DNA of 64,000 bases, taken from Gracilinema caldarium. Its GTDB lineage: Bacteria; Spirochaetota; Spirochaetia; Treponematales; Breznakiellaceae. Positions within the stretch are counted from its first letter, which is position 1. Every line of letters starts with the position of its first letter. A program made the translations under genes and the position numbers. Location of the stretch: NCBI RefSeq assembly GCF_029265695.1, contig NZ_JAJUHW010000005.1:51355-115354 (forward strand), given 5' to 3'. Positions 19,039 to 28,668 of the stretch are shown here, in pieces. The notes under the pieces are model-generated. The model worked only from the letters and a program-made list of their open reading frames with translations, ran no database searches and had not been told where the DNA came from.

Positions 19039-21449
19039 TAGATAATAATAGTTTTATAGACCCTATTTCAGTTTTTGGGAAAGATCTGCTCACCATTGAA
19101 AAGCCTGGAAGATATGTAGGCGGTGAATATGGTATATATGAGCATCATAACAAAGTATTGCATATGGCCATAGCATTCCCCGATCTCTATGAAATAGGAA
19201 TGTCTAACCAGGCAATTAAAATATTGTACAATAATCTAAACAATATAAAAGATGTATCTTGTGATAGAGTCTTTGCACCTGCTCCCGATTTTGAAAAACT
19301 ATTAACGGATAAAAATATTCCTTTGTACACCCTAGATGTAGGACGCCCTTTGTTTCAGTTAGATATTCTTGGCGTATCTTTGGGCTATGAACTTGGTATT
19401 ACGGGAATGCTTAGTATTCTTAAAAGTGGATGGATTCCTATAGAAAAAAAAGACAGAATAGAAAAACACCCTATTATCATTATGGGAGGACCAGCAGCCA
19501 GTAATCCGTTACCATATCAACGATTTGTTGATGCGTTTTGGATAGGGGAGGCTGAAAATGATTTCTTTAAACTAATTGAAACTGTAAAAGATGCCAAACA
19601 AGCAGGAGCAAAACGATCTGAATTATTGGATTTAATTGTTGCTCATCAATCAGTTTGGGTGCCAGGCAAGACTACTAAACGTAATATAGATACTGAGTTT
19701 ACCGCTTCTCACCGTATTATACCAGCTAATCCTGTGCCATCAATTAAGGTAGTTCAAGATCATGGTTCAGTAGAAATTATGCGCGGCTGTCCTAATGGAT
19801 GTCGTTTTTGTCATGCTGGAGTGTGGTATAGACCAGCTCGAATGAAAACTATATCAAATATAATAAAGGAAGTAGATTCCTTTGTATTGCAAGCTGGATA
19901 CAGAGAAATAACGCTTTCCTCTCTCTCTTCTGGAGATTTTGTTGGTATAGAATCATTAATTAATATTTTAAATAATCGATATAAGGGCCGCCATATTTCT
20001 TTTCAACTGCCTTCTTTAAAGGTATCAACATTTTCTCTACCTCTTATAGAACAAATTTCAGAAACAAGAAAAAGTGGCCTTACATTTGCTATAGAAACAC
20101 CTGTTGATGCATGGCAGCTGTCAATTAATAAAGAAGTATCAAGAAACAATGTTATTGAAATTCTTAAAGAAGCAAAAAAACATGGTTGGAAAAGCGCAAA
20201 ATTTTATTTTATGATTGGTTTACCAGTAGGAGATTTTACAAATGGTTTTGAAAATAACAATGAAGAAAAAGAAATAGTCGATTTCCTTGTTGATGTTTAT
20301 AAAGCAATTAATATTCATATTAATGTTAATGTTGGAACCTTTGTGCCAAAACCGCACACCCCGTACCAATGGGTAACTCAAATATCTGAAGAATTAGCAA
20401 ATAAAAAATTAAAATATATACGTGATGCACTAAAGCCGCTTGGTTTCAAGGTCAGTACCCATGATCCTTTTATTTCCGTCATTGAAGGTATTTTATCGAG
20501 GGGTGATGAACGGGTAGGGGAGATTATTAAGACCGCCTTCGAAGCCGGTTGTAGACTTGATGCCTGGGATGATTATTTTAAAAGAGATCTCTGGAAACAG
20601 ATCATTGATGATAATACAGCTATAGTAAGCGATATATTATCTGGTTTTTCTTTAGACAGCTCTTTACCGTGGGATTCAATTTACAGTAAAACCTCAAAAA
20701 ATTATCTTCGCCGAGAATTTGAAAAGTCGTTATCATCAGAAACAACATCATCATGTATAGATTTGTGCACACATAAATGCGGTGTGTGTACAGAAAAAGA
20801 AAAAGTTGTATTTAATAGTATTCAAGATGATGTAGATTATAAGAATGATGAAAATATTTTGCATGTTTCTTTTAAATCTTTAATAGAATCCAATAAAAAT
20901 AATAAGAAAAGCATGAAAATTGTTTTTTCTTATAAGAAAATAAATAGTTCTATATTTATTCCCCATTTAAGCCTTATAGAAACTTTTTCCAAGGCATTTA
21001 TTCGAGCTAATCTACCAATACAATTTACAGAGGGGTTTAATCCTTTACCGCGGCTTGATGTAGCAGCTCCCTTATCAATAGGTATTACCGCATTAAATGA
21101 AATAGCTACTGTAGAAATATATACTACAGTAGATGAACAAAATTTTATTGACAAAATGAATAAAGTTCTTCCAAAGGATCTTCAAATTAATGATGCAATG
21201 ATTATTACTATTCTAGAGGGACAAAAAAAACATACAAGTCCATCATTATTATGGGGATATAGATACAAGAATCAAAATAGCTACATAGATATTCCTGCCC
21301 ATGAAGATAAACAATTTAGAGAATATTTTTTAAAAGATAACACTAAATCTTTGCTTGATATTACAAGAATTTCTGTTCTTGCAAAGGATGATAAAGGCGG
21401 TTATACCGATTACTTTACGAGATATAAAGAATTGTACCCAGATACATAA
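19035..21449 (+). CDS. radical SAM protein fused to DUF2344 domain
   Basis: An 804-residue fusion. The N-terminal part is a TIGR03960-type radical SAM enzyme: a B12-binding-like region, then the cluster motif CPNGCRFC with Cys252, Cys256 and Cys259. A linker has CIDLCTHKCGVC (about residues 575-590). Residues about 630-800 match the DUF2344/TIGR03936 family (FIPHLSLIETFSKAFIRANLP, FTEGFNPLPRLDVAAPL), which in many bacteria is a separate neighbouring gene. The reaction is not known to me. The start is the TTG at 19035, overlapping the rodA stop by 4 bases. Its coding sequence is the most AT-rich in the window. Confidence 0.87.
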   Translation: MIDNNSFIDPISVFGKDLLTIEKPGRYVGGEYGIYEHHNKVLHMAIAFPDLYEIGMSNQAIKILYNNLNNIKDVSCDRVFAPAPDFEKLLTDKNIPLYTLDVGRPLFQLDILGVSLGYELGITGMLSILKSGWIPIEKKDRIEKHPIIIMGGPAASNPLPYQRFVDAFWIGEAENDFFKLIETVKDAKQAGAKRSELLDLIVAHQSVWVPGKTTKRNIDTEFTASHRIIPANPVPSIKVVQDHGSVEIMRGCPNGCRFCHAGVWYRPARMKTISNIIKEVDSFVLQAGYREITLSSLSSGDFVGIESLINILNNRYKGRHISFQLPSLKVSTFSLPLIEQISETRKSGLTFAIETPVDAWQLSINKEVSRNNVIEILKEAKKHGWKSAKFYFMIGLPVGDFTNGFENNNEEKEIVDFLVDVYKAINIHINVNVGTFVPKPHTPYQWVTQISEELANKKLKYIRDALKPLGFKVSTHDPFISVIEGILSRGDERVGEIIKTAFEAGCRLDAWDDYFKRDLWKQIIDDNTAIVSDILSGFSLDSSLPWDSIYSKTSKNYLRREFEKSLSSETTSSCIDLCTHKCGVCTEKEKVVFNSIQDDVDYKNDENILHVSFKSLIESNKNNKKSMKIVFSYKKINSSIFIPHLSLIETFSKAFIRANLPIQFTEGFNPLPRLDVAAPLSIGITALNEIATVEIYTTVDEQNFIDKMNKVLPKDLQINDAMIITILEGQKKHTSPSLLWGYRYKNQNSYIDIPAHEDKQFREYFLKDNTKSLLDITRISVLAKDDKGGYTDYFTRYKELYPDT

Positions 21450-21499
21450 ACGCAAATAATAATTTTTTAAGCTTTTAAATATTAAGAATTTTATTTATA

Positions 21500-21553
21500 A
21501 TACATAATGGTAGACAGAATATACATTATGTATAGTTAAGAATATTCTTTTTT
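21500..21553. terminator. AT-rich hairpins between convergent genes
   Basis: A 10-bp inverted repeat (21500-21509 with 21524-21533) and a 12-base palindrome (21538-21549) followed by T (to 21553) lie between the radical SAM gene and the convergent lipoprotein gene. They could end transcription from both sides, but the stems are AT-rich and weak. Confidence 0.4.
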
Positions 21554-21589
21554 AACTTCTATTTTTAAACTGACCCTTCGCTATATTTA

Positions 21590-22276
21590 TTACTGCGGTA
21601 ATTGAAGGACTCCTAAAAAAGCTGGCTTACTAAAAATGGAAGCCCCATACTCGTCGGTCCCATAGGCAAAAATATAAAAAACAACATAACCAGTACTATG
21701 ATTATCTAAAGTTACTACATCATTCCCTGTTATTCCCAAATAGGCAAATACAGAGCTATTATCGCTAACACTGCGCTGAAGATTATATTCATTGGAACTA
21801 ATAATTATACTCAAACTACTATTAGTCTTCTGTAATGTAAAAGAATTATTTAACGAAGTTGCGGCAAGTAGGCTTTGTAAATCGTTGTTTGCAACTTTAA
21901 GTTGGTAATAAGCGAGCGTATCTTTGAAAAAAGAATCCATATTAATAGAGACTACTGAATCAGTAGAAAGATAGGGAGAGATTTTTGAATAATCGCTATT
22001 TAAAATAGTATTCAAAGCCACAAAATCAGACGTAGCAATAACGCTGGTAAAAGTTTGTGTACTTAAATATATTTTATAATAAATCTTATAACCTAAAAAA
22101 AAATCCTCAGGCTGATCTGCATTTGGGAGGCTTACCGTAATAGTGTCGATAGATCTATTAATCGAACTAACCGGTGCAAGATAAATATAATTATCTATAC
22201 CGCAGCTCATAAAGAGTGCAAGACTTGTTGCCGCTATAATAAAAGAACGGAAAAAGAAATGCTTCATGAAAAACAA
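21590..22276 (-). CDS. hypothetical lipoprotein
   Basis: A protein of about 228 residues beginning with a basic, phenylalanine-rich signal and a spirochaete-style lipobox, LALFMSC, with the lipidated Cys near residue 25. The mature part is Ser- and Asn-rich, with a segment resembling a fibronectin III or similar beta-sandwich near its start (SIDTITVSLPNADQPEDFF). No enzyme motif is visible. Start choice: an AGGGG site lies 5 bases before the TTG at 22276, whereas the ATG at 22267 is too far from it. It is the last gene of the cyclase cluster, 1 base after the cyclase stop. Confidence 0.7.
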   Translation of the reverse strand: MFFMKHFFFRSFIIAATSLALFMSCGIDNYIYLAPVSSINRSIDTITVSLPNADQPEDFFLGYKIYYKIYLSTQTFTSVIATSDFVALNTILNSDYSKISPYLSTDSVVSINMDSFFKDTLAYYQLKVANNDLQSLLAATSLNNSFTLQKTNSSLSIIISSNEYNLQRSVSDNSSVFAYLGITGNDVVTLDNHSTGYVVFYIFAYGTDEYGASIFSKPAFLGVLQLPQ

Positions 22277-22277
22277 T

Positions 22278-24704
22278 TCATCCCCTGCCCCGCTTTTTCT
22301 TACCGGTTTCTAAAACCGGCGGATCGAGGGAATCTACAGCATCTATAAGCTCGTAAATGAGTACGGGCTTGTTTTTTCCTTTAACACGGATGTTATCAAG
22401 TTCCCGGACTATAAAGTGGTCCTTTACAAGACCGTAGGTAAACTCACTAATAATGATACCTGTCCCATATTGTTTGTTAGTCCCCTCAAGTCGTGCCCCG
22501 AGGTTAACATTGTCACCCATTAACGTGTAGTTCATGCGGCCCGGAGACCCCATATTTCCAACCGTCATGATACCAGAGTTAAGGCCAATTCCAATATTGA
22601 TGCGCCTGTTTTCAGGCCACTGTTCATTCAGTTCGCGGAGTTTTTCCATCTGCCGTAAGGCGCATTTACAGGCAAGGATTGCATGGTCTTCCTGTGGGAT
22701 CGGAGCTCCCCAGAAACACATGATTTCGTCTCCTACATATTTATCCAGGGTTCCCCCGTATTCGAGTATCAGATCAGTCATGGCGGTTAAATAAACGTTC
22801 AGATGATTTACCAGTTCCTGGGGGGTCATATTTTCAGATAGGGTGGTAAAACCGCGAATGTCTGAAAATAGTACGGTAAGCTCTTTGTCCACACCGCCTA
22901 GTTCAGGAGGATTTTCCAAAATCTGATCAACCACTTTAGGACTCACATATTTTCCAAAGGTGGTTCGAATCATTTTCTTGTCCCGTTCTTCCGTCATAGC
23001 TCTATAGGAAACAACGGCGACGAAAGAAAGAATCATGGCAATTGCGGGTTTCGGAAAATCTATAACCAGGTTATTTCGTTCAAAAACAATGGAAATTCCA
23101 AGGAACAATACAATGATACCTACTAACACCGAGACAAAACCCCAAAGTGTGGAATAGCGGGAGGTATAAAAACAAATAGCTACGATAAATAAAGCAAGAA
23201 TTAGATATTCAATCCATTGAGGAATCGGAACAAGAAAGTTATTCATCAAGATGGTATTGAGCGCATTGGCATGGATCTCAATACCGTACATAAGCCCATA
23301 GGGTGTCGGCTTTTCATCCTGGGCAATGCCGTCGGCGAAGGGACCTACCATGAGTATTTTGTTATCCACCGCCTTTGTTTTAGGCCAGGTCGCCGGATCA
23401 GGGCCCGGGGCCCGTTCGGCATAACTTGCATAGGAACGAACCGGAAAGGTCCTGTAACCATCCAGGGCAGCAGAAGAACGATAGCCCATATAGTTAATAA
23501 CCATTTCCCCGTTTTCGTTAATGGGTATCACTATTTCCGAAAGAACCTTACGGGGAGCGGCTTTTACAAGATTACCATCTTTATCATAGGTATCCTTTCC
23601 GACAGGGATACTATAAGGGAGTCTCCCCCCTGTTTTAGGATCCCGGACTGTAGGATTAGGAATAATAATGTGTTTGCCAATTTCAACCGTAAGTTGCGAA
23701 GGATCGACCCCAAAATAATTACAGGCTAAACTCAAGGTAATTGCAGGTACAAAATAATCTTTTACTTTTCTGACAATAAAGTATTGTTCATCCGGATTAC
23801 CGTCTCCGTCTTTATCAATAATAACGGGAGGAGATGAACTTTCCAAAATTTTACTAAGCTGTTTGAGACTTTCTTGGCTTACTGGCGTTTTAATCGTATG
23901 AGCAACACTTTTTTTATCATACCAAACAAGTCGTTCATATTTTGATTCATCTACAGTATAACCTGGCTGCAGATGTGTAAAGGGTATTTGTTCAACCTCT
24001 GTAGTGAGCTTAGCAACCAGCGCTTGCCTTCTGTAAATTTGATCCACATCCTGAACATAATTGGCGTGTCCGTATCCTGCAACAACCTTGGCGTAGGGAA
24101 TAAGCGGCGCCTGCACGCTGCTAAAATCCCTCATTTCCTGCCACGATCCGCTTACTTGTTTAAAACCGGGGAATCGTTCAAAAAGCACTCCCTGGCGTTT
24201 GAGCATCATTTCATGGGAGCTGTAATCAGCAATACCGACATCAAGAAGGGTTTCTAAATATACAGTCTGGGCCTGCGCAATGCTGTTTATAAGCCGGGCA
24301 TCTTCAGATGCCTTTCGATCACTTTCTATAAAAAAAACGTCAATAAAAATAGAGGATTCTCTGGATTGCTGGTCCTTTATACGGGAGAAAGCGTCAATTA
24401 AATTCGCATGGGTAGATCGGGGAAACGGCCATTTCCCAAATTTAGCAAGGCTTCTCGAATCAATACCGACAATAACGATATCATCCGAAATCTTAGGATT
24501 TTTTTCGGTAACCGTCACCCCTTCCTGAACACTGGTGGCGGTCATTAAACCTTTCAAAAAAAATTGAAGATCCGTTGCCTTAGTATTGAGATTTGTAAAA
24601 ATAGATGTACTGAGGTCAAGAAGCAATATGGCGAGAAAGACAAACAAACCGATGATGAAACCAAAATACCTGGTCTCAAATATTTTTGCCCGTTTTCTCG
24701 CCAT
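22278..24704 (-). CDS. CHASE2-domain class III adenylate/guanylate cyclase
   Basis: An 808-residue sensory cyclase making a cyclic nucleotide from ATP or GTP. It has an N-terminal transmembrane helix (residues about 15-33), a periplasmic CHASE2 sensor (about 50-470), three closely spaced membrane helices (about 480-570) and a cytoplasmic class III catalytic domain (about 610-790). Catalytic features include VLFSDIRGFTTLSE (metal Asp), DKYVGDEIMCFWGAP (second metal Asp) and NLGARLEGTNKQYG. The sensor carries DKDGDGNPDE near residue 297, similar to an EF-hand loop. Likely substrate: the Lys in LDKYVGDE and the Asp of GDNVNLGARLEG fit adenylate cyclases, but this is not proof. It lies downstream of a TPR protein and a sigma54 activator. 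Confidence 0.9.
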   Translation of the reverse strand: MARKRAKIFETRYFGFIIGLFVFLAILLLDLSTSIFTNLNTKATDLQFFLKGLMTATSVQEGVTVTEKNPKISDDIVIVGIDSRSLAKFGKWPFPRSTHANLIDAFSRIKDQQSRESSIFIDVFFIESDRKASEDARLINSIAQAQTVYLETLLDVGIADYSSHEMMLKRQGVLFERFPGFKQVSGSWQEMRDFSSVQAPLIPYAKVVAGYGHANYVQDVDQIYRRQALVAKLTTEVEQIPFTHLQPGYTVDESKYERLVWYDKKSVAHTIKTPVSQESLKQLSKILESSSPPVIIDKDGDGNPDEQYFIVRKVKDYFVPAITLSLACNYFGVDPSQLTVEIGKHIIIPNPTVRDPKTGGRLPYSIPVGKDTYDKDGNLVKAAPRKVLSEIVIPINENGEMVINYMGYRSSAALDGYRTFPVRSYASYAERAPGPDPATWPKTKAVDNKILMVGPFADGIAQDEKPTPYGLMYGIEIHANALNTILMNNFLVPIPQWIEYLILALFIVAICFYTSRYSTLWGFVSVLVGIIVLFLGISIVFERNNLVIDFPKPAIAMILSFVAVVSYRAMTEERDKKMIRTTFGKYVSPKVVDQILENPPELGGVDKELTVLFSDIRGFTTLSENMTPQELVNHLNVYLTAMTDLILEYGGTLDKYVGDEIMCFWGAPIPQEDHAILACKCALRQMEKLRELNEQWPENRRINIGIGLNSGIMTVGNMGSPGRMNYTLMGDNVNLGARLEGTNKQYGTGIIISEFTYGLVKDHFIVRELDNIRVKGKNKPVLIYELIDAVDSLDPPVLETGKKKRGRG

Positions 24705-24711
24705 AGGTACC

Positions 24712-25401
24712 TCACTTTTCGTTAGCGGTTATAAAAAGTATACGGCTCTGGGCGAGTTTTGTCCAATTATCATTGGGCCATTTTTCAACAAGTTTCTGAT
24801 ATGCTGAAATTGCAGCGGCGCTGTTCTTTTGGGTCTCTTGGAGCCGTCCTATGGCAAAATAGATCCGTGGAGCGAGGGGAAACTCATCACCATAAGTATC
24901 TGCGGCTTTTGTATATAGCTCGATAGCCCGAACAAAGTCGCCCCTTTCTTCCGCGGCAGTGGCAGCGTTATAGAGAGCTACAGGAGCAAGATAGCTTTTA
25001 GGAAGCTTATCTGCTATGGCAACCCATGCTTTTTCAGCCTCAGACCATTCTTTTTTATCAGCGTAAATGCCTGCAAGGATATTGAGTGCCCTTGCTCCAG
25101 CATAGGATGAATGGGAAGCAGCAAAAGATTTAAGCTCATCTACCAGTTGAGCAACTTCTTTATCCTTCTTTGCTTCATCGCTTTCAAAACGAACTTTGTC
25201 GTACCGTTCTGAAAAGGATTCTGCCTGTTCAATAGCCTGTACCTTCATAGAATCGACGACTGTAATTACAATCACCGTTGCGATGATCGCAACTACAATG
25301 GCTCCAAGAATACCGAAAAGCAAAACCCGGTTTCTTTGAATAAAATTAATTAGCAAGCCAGATACACCGACCGAATCTTGGTTTGTGGATGCCTTTTCCA
25401 T
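24712..25401 (-). CDS. membrane-anchored TPR protein
   Basis: A 229-residue protein with a short cytoplasmic N-terminus, a strong transmembrane helix (residues about 28-52) and TPR repeats in the rest, resembling YfgM- or YbgF-like periplasmic scaffolds. The repeat LAPRIYFAIGRLQETQKNSA near the C-terminus is typical. It sits between the sigma54 activator (9-base gap) and the cyclase (7-base gap). It may couple envelope state to the cyclase, which is inference only. Confidence 0.8.
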   Translation of the reverse strand: MEKASTNQDSVGVSGLLINFIQRNRVLLFGILGAIVVAIIATVIVITVVDSMKVQAIEQAESFSERYDKVRFESDEAKKDKEVAQLVDELKSFAASHSSYAGARALNILAGIYADKKEWSEAEKAWVAIADKLPKSYLAPVALYNAATAAEERGDFVRAIELYTKAADTYGDEFPLAPRIYFAIGRLQETQKNSAAAISAYQKLVEKWPNDNWTKLAQSRILFITANEK

Positions 25402-25410
25402 GTTGTTGTC

Positions 25411-26922
25411 CTACTCCTTGGGATTTACAATATCAAGTTCTTTGAGCAGTCTTGATAAATAGGTTCGTTGAATATCAAGGGCACGGGCTGCCTCTGTTTG
25501 GTTCCAGTTATTCTCTTCCAGAACCTTTTTTATATAATGCTTTTTAAACACTGTCAGTGCATTTTTTAAATTTCGTTGTTCCGGCATAGGCGGTGTATGC
25601 TGCATATTCCGTAATAAAAGGTCTTCCGCCTTGATCCACCGATCCTTGCTGATTACACAGGCCCGTTCAATGCAATTTTCAAGTTCCCGTACATTTCCAG
25701 GCCAGCTGTAGGACAGCATGATCTCCATAGCTTCGTCGGAAAAACCGTCAAATTGCTTTTTTGTTTCCCTGCTGAATTTTTTAAGGAAAAAGTTTGCCAA
25801 TTCGGGAATATCCTCGGGCCGTTGTCGCAGGGGTGGAATATAGATGGGAAGTACATTCAGCCGGTAATATAAATCGCTTCTGAATTCGCCCTTCTCTACC
25901 AAGGCCTCTATATCACGGTTGGTAGCAGCAAGAATACGCACATCTACCTTAATGGTTGTATCGGATCCTACCTTTTCAAAGGACTTTTGCTGGATAACCC
26001 GAAGGAGCTTTGCCTGCAGTTTCAGCGGAAGATCCCCGATTTCATCGAGAAAGATAGTTCCCCCGTCGGCCATTTCAAAGCGTCCCCGACGGTTTTGCAC
26101 CGCGTCGGTAAAGGCTCCCTTCACATGGCCGAACAGTTCGCTTTCCAAGAGTCCCTCTGGCAAGGCTGCACAGTTAACCCGTACAAAGGGTCCCTGGTTA
26201 CGGTTGCTTTTAAGGTGAATCTGTTCTGCGAAAAGCTCTTTCCCTACACCGCTCTCTCCGAGAATAAGCACTGAAGAATCGGTTTTTGCAACCCGGTCAA
26301 TTATTTCGAGTTTTTCCAGGATAACTGGACTAGATGCAATGAGCGTATGATAGCCCTTGTCGGTCTGTATCTGATCCTGTAGAAAATGGATTTCTTCCTG
26401 GGCTTTTTCGAAACTCCGGGCATTAAGTATTGCGAGGGCTGCCTGGTTTGCAAATATTTCAAGCCATTCAAGATCATCCTGGGTAAAATATTTGCCATTT
26501 TTTTTGTTGATAAGCTCGATGACCCCAACGCATTCTTCTTTCATGCGCATGGGAACTGCAAGCATGGTACGGGAAGGATATCCAATATTTTTTGAAATTT
26601 CCGCCAGGTGACGGCTGTCATTTTCTACATCGTTTACAATGATCGATGTGTTATGCTGGGCCACCCAGCCTGCAATACCCTCCCCCATATTGAGGGAGTA
26701 CTTTTTAACCGCCGCTCCCTTAGAACCGAGGGCAATTTCAAAATATAGTTTTTGTTCCTGTTTATTGACCAGGAGGAGGCTCGACGCCTCCCCCTCACAA
26801 AGCCTTGTGGCAGACTCAAGGATCTGCGTAAGCAAGGATCGAACGTCCCCATAGTTCGAGTTGATAAGAGTGTTAATCTCTATCAGAGTATTGAACTTTT
26901 GGACGTCGATCGATGCCAGCAT
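25411..26922 (-). CDS. GAF-domain sigma54-dependent activator (NifA-like)
   Basis: A 503-residue bacterial enhancer-binding protein. It has an N-terminal GAF sensor (residues about 15-165), a short linker helix, an AAA+ domain with Walker A GESGVGKE (about 219-226), a sigma54-contact loop reading GAFTDA instead of the usual GAFTGA, and Walker B GGTIFLDEIGD. A C-terminal Fis-type helix-turn-helix is NQTEAARALDIQRTYLSRLLKEL. It implies that the organism has RpoN, whose gene is not in the window. It follows rpsA by 18 bases with a poor ribosome-binding site. Confidence 0.93.
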   Translation of the reverse strand: MLASIDVQKFNTLIEINTLINSNYGDVRSLLTQILESATRLCEGEASSLLLVNKQEQKLYFEIALGSKGAAVKKYSLNMGEGIAGWVAQHNTSIIVNDVENDSRHLAEISKNIGYPSRTMLAVPMRMKEECVGVIELINKKNGKYFTQDDLEWLEIFANQAALAILNARSFEKAQEEIHFLQDQIQTDKGYHTLIASSPVILEKLEIIDRVAKTDSSVLILGESGVGKELFAEQIHLKSNRNQGPFVRVNCAALPEGLLESELFGHVKGAFTDAVQNRRGRFEMADGGTIFLDEIGDLPLKLQAKLLRVIQQKSFEKVGSDTTIKVDVRILAATNRDIEALVEKGEFRSDLYYRLNVLPIYIPPLRQRPEDIPELANFFLKKFSRETKKQFDGFSDEAMEIMLSYSWPGNVRELENCIERACVISKDRWIKAEDLLLRNMQHTPPMPEQRNLKNALTVFKKHYIKKVLEENNWNQTEAARALDIQRTYLSRLLKELDIVNPKE

Positions 26923-26940
26923 GGCCTTTGGCTCATTACC

Positions 26941-28659
26941 TTATTTGGAATCCCTGGATTTTAACATATCTCCCAGGGTAAAGGTGGATTCATTGGTCTT
27001 CTCTTCGGCCATGTACTGGGAAATCGCTTCCCGCTGCACCTTTTTCTGGTAATCCCGAATGGAGAATGCTACCTTTTGTTTATCAGGCTGCAACTCAAGG
27101 ACCACAGCCTTAATTTTATCACCAACCTTGTATTTCTTAAGAGCCTCTTCAGGATCCTCTTCCCGATTTTCCGTGAGGTTAGACTTGTGAATAAGTCCTT
27201 CGATACCTCCGGGAACCCGTACAAAGATTCCAAAATCGGTGACTGAAGCTATTTCACCTTCGATCGGAGAACCTACCTTATAAGCCTCCGCAAAGGTCTT
27301 CCAGGGGTCCTCAGAAAGCTGTTTAATACCCAGCCGGATGCTCCGGTTTTCAGGTTCACAGGCAATGACCATGACTTCTACTTCCTGGCCAACCTGAAGT
27401 TCGCTGCCCGGATGCTTGATTTTCTTTGTCCAAGACAGGTCATCCACATGGAGGAATCCGTCGATGCCTTCTTCAAGTTCAACGAAGGCGCCGGCGTTGG
27501 TCAATTTTACGACCTTACGGGTAAGACGGGTTCCAACAGGATATTTTTCAGTAATAGTTGTCCAGGGGTTGGCAGTAACCTGCTTGAGTCCCAGCGAGAC
27601 CCGACCAGCCTGGAGATCGTAACCCAGAATCATACATTCGACTTCATCGCCGATCTTAAGGACCTCTTCTGGCTTCTGAATCTTCTTAACCCAGGAGAAT
27701 TCAGAAATATGAGCCAAGCCTTCAATACCTTCTTCGAGCTCAATAAAGGCACCAAAATCGGTGAGCTTGGTTACCTTGCCTTTTACGATGTCATTAACAT
27801 GGTACTTGTCTTCAAAATGCACCCAGGGATCGTCGGTGAAGTGCTTTAGGGACAGGTTAATACGCTTTTCAGCGGGATCAATCCTGATAACCTTGAGCTT
27901 AATTTCCTGACCTTTTTTAACAAAGTCCTTAGGCCGGGTAACATGACCCCAGCTCATATCGTTGATATGCAGTAGTCCATCGAAACCGCCCAGATCGATA
28001 AAGGCCCCAAAAGAAGTGAAGCTTTTTACCGTTCCGACGACTTCATCGCCAATTTGAGTATTGGCAAAGAAGGCCTGACGGCGGCTTTCTACTTCTTCTT
28101 CCATCCATTTGCGGCGGTTAACAACGATATTAACCTTGCCGTCCGAATAGAGCCGTTCCACATAGAACTTAGACTTTATGCCAAGCAGTTTTTCAGGCTT
28201 ATCAACTTTGTTAGCATCGGACTGGCTGATGGGAAGGAATGCCTTAACACCGGCCCCTAGATTCACATCATAGCCGCCCTTGACTACTTTTTCGATAACC
28301 CCTTCCACAGGAACATGATCCTGGAAAGCTTGCCGAAGGTTCTTCCAGAAGACCTTTATATCTGCCTTCTGCTTAGACACAATGACTTCTCCGTGCTTAT
28401 TTTCTTTCGTGATAAGCACGACCGAAACGGTATCACCAACCTTCGGAACTTCGGTGAACTCCGCTATTGGGATCTTTCCCTCCGACTTGTAGCCTACATC
28501 GACAAATACCTGGTCTGGGGTTACCTGAATCACGTACCCGTCGACTAGCTGGCCCTCTTCAAGTTGTTCGAGGGATTTAAGATACTCTTCCTGTAATTGT
28601 GTCTGGATGTTGTCCGCGGAGTTTTTAGACTCATCCATTTCCACTTCCATCTGACCCAT
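26941..28659 (-). CDS. rpsA: 30S ribosomal protein S1
   Basis: A 572-residue S1 with six S1/OB repeats, each showing the G-x-V-x-x-(I/L/V)-x-x-F-G-A-F-(V/I)-(D/E)-L or equivalent pattern, for example KSFTSFGAFIDLGGFDGLLH and KLTDFGAFIELEEGIEGLAH. It holds mRNA on the 30S subunit during initiation. An AAGGA site lies 6 bases before the ATG. It follows cmk, the arrangement common to many bacteria. The C-terminal repeat is the least conserved. Confidence 0.97.
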   Translation of the reverse strand: MGQMEVEMDESKNSADNIQTQLQEEYLKSLEQLEEGQLVDGYVIQVTPDQVFVDVGYKSEGKIPIAEFTEVPKVGDTVSVVLITKENKHGEVIVSKQKADIKVFWKNLRQAFQDHVPVEGVIEKVVKGGYDVNLGAGVKAFLPISQSDANKVDKPEKLLGIKSKFYVERLYSDGKVNIVVNRRKWMEEEVESRRQAFFANTQIGDEVVGTVKSFTSFGAFIDLGGFDGLLHINDMSWGHVTRPKDFVKKGQEIKLKVIRIDPAEKRINLSLKHFTDDPWVHFEDKYHVNDIVKGKVTKLTDFGAFIELEEGIEGLAHISEFSWVKKIQKPEEVLKIGDEVECMILGYDLQAGRVSLGLKQVTANPWTTITEKYPVGTRLTRKVVKLTNAGAFVELEEGIDGFLHVDDLSWTKKIKHPGSELQVGQEVEVMVIACEPENRSIRLGIKQLSEDPWKTFAEAYKVGSPIEGEIASVTDFGIFVRVPGGIEGLIHKSNLTENREEDPEEALKKYKVGDKIKAVVLELQPDKQKVAFSIRDYQKKVQREAISQYMAEEKTNESTFTLGDMLKSRDSK

Positions 28660-28668
28660 AATTGATCC

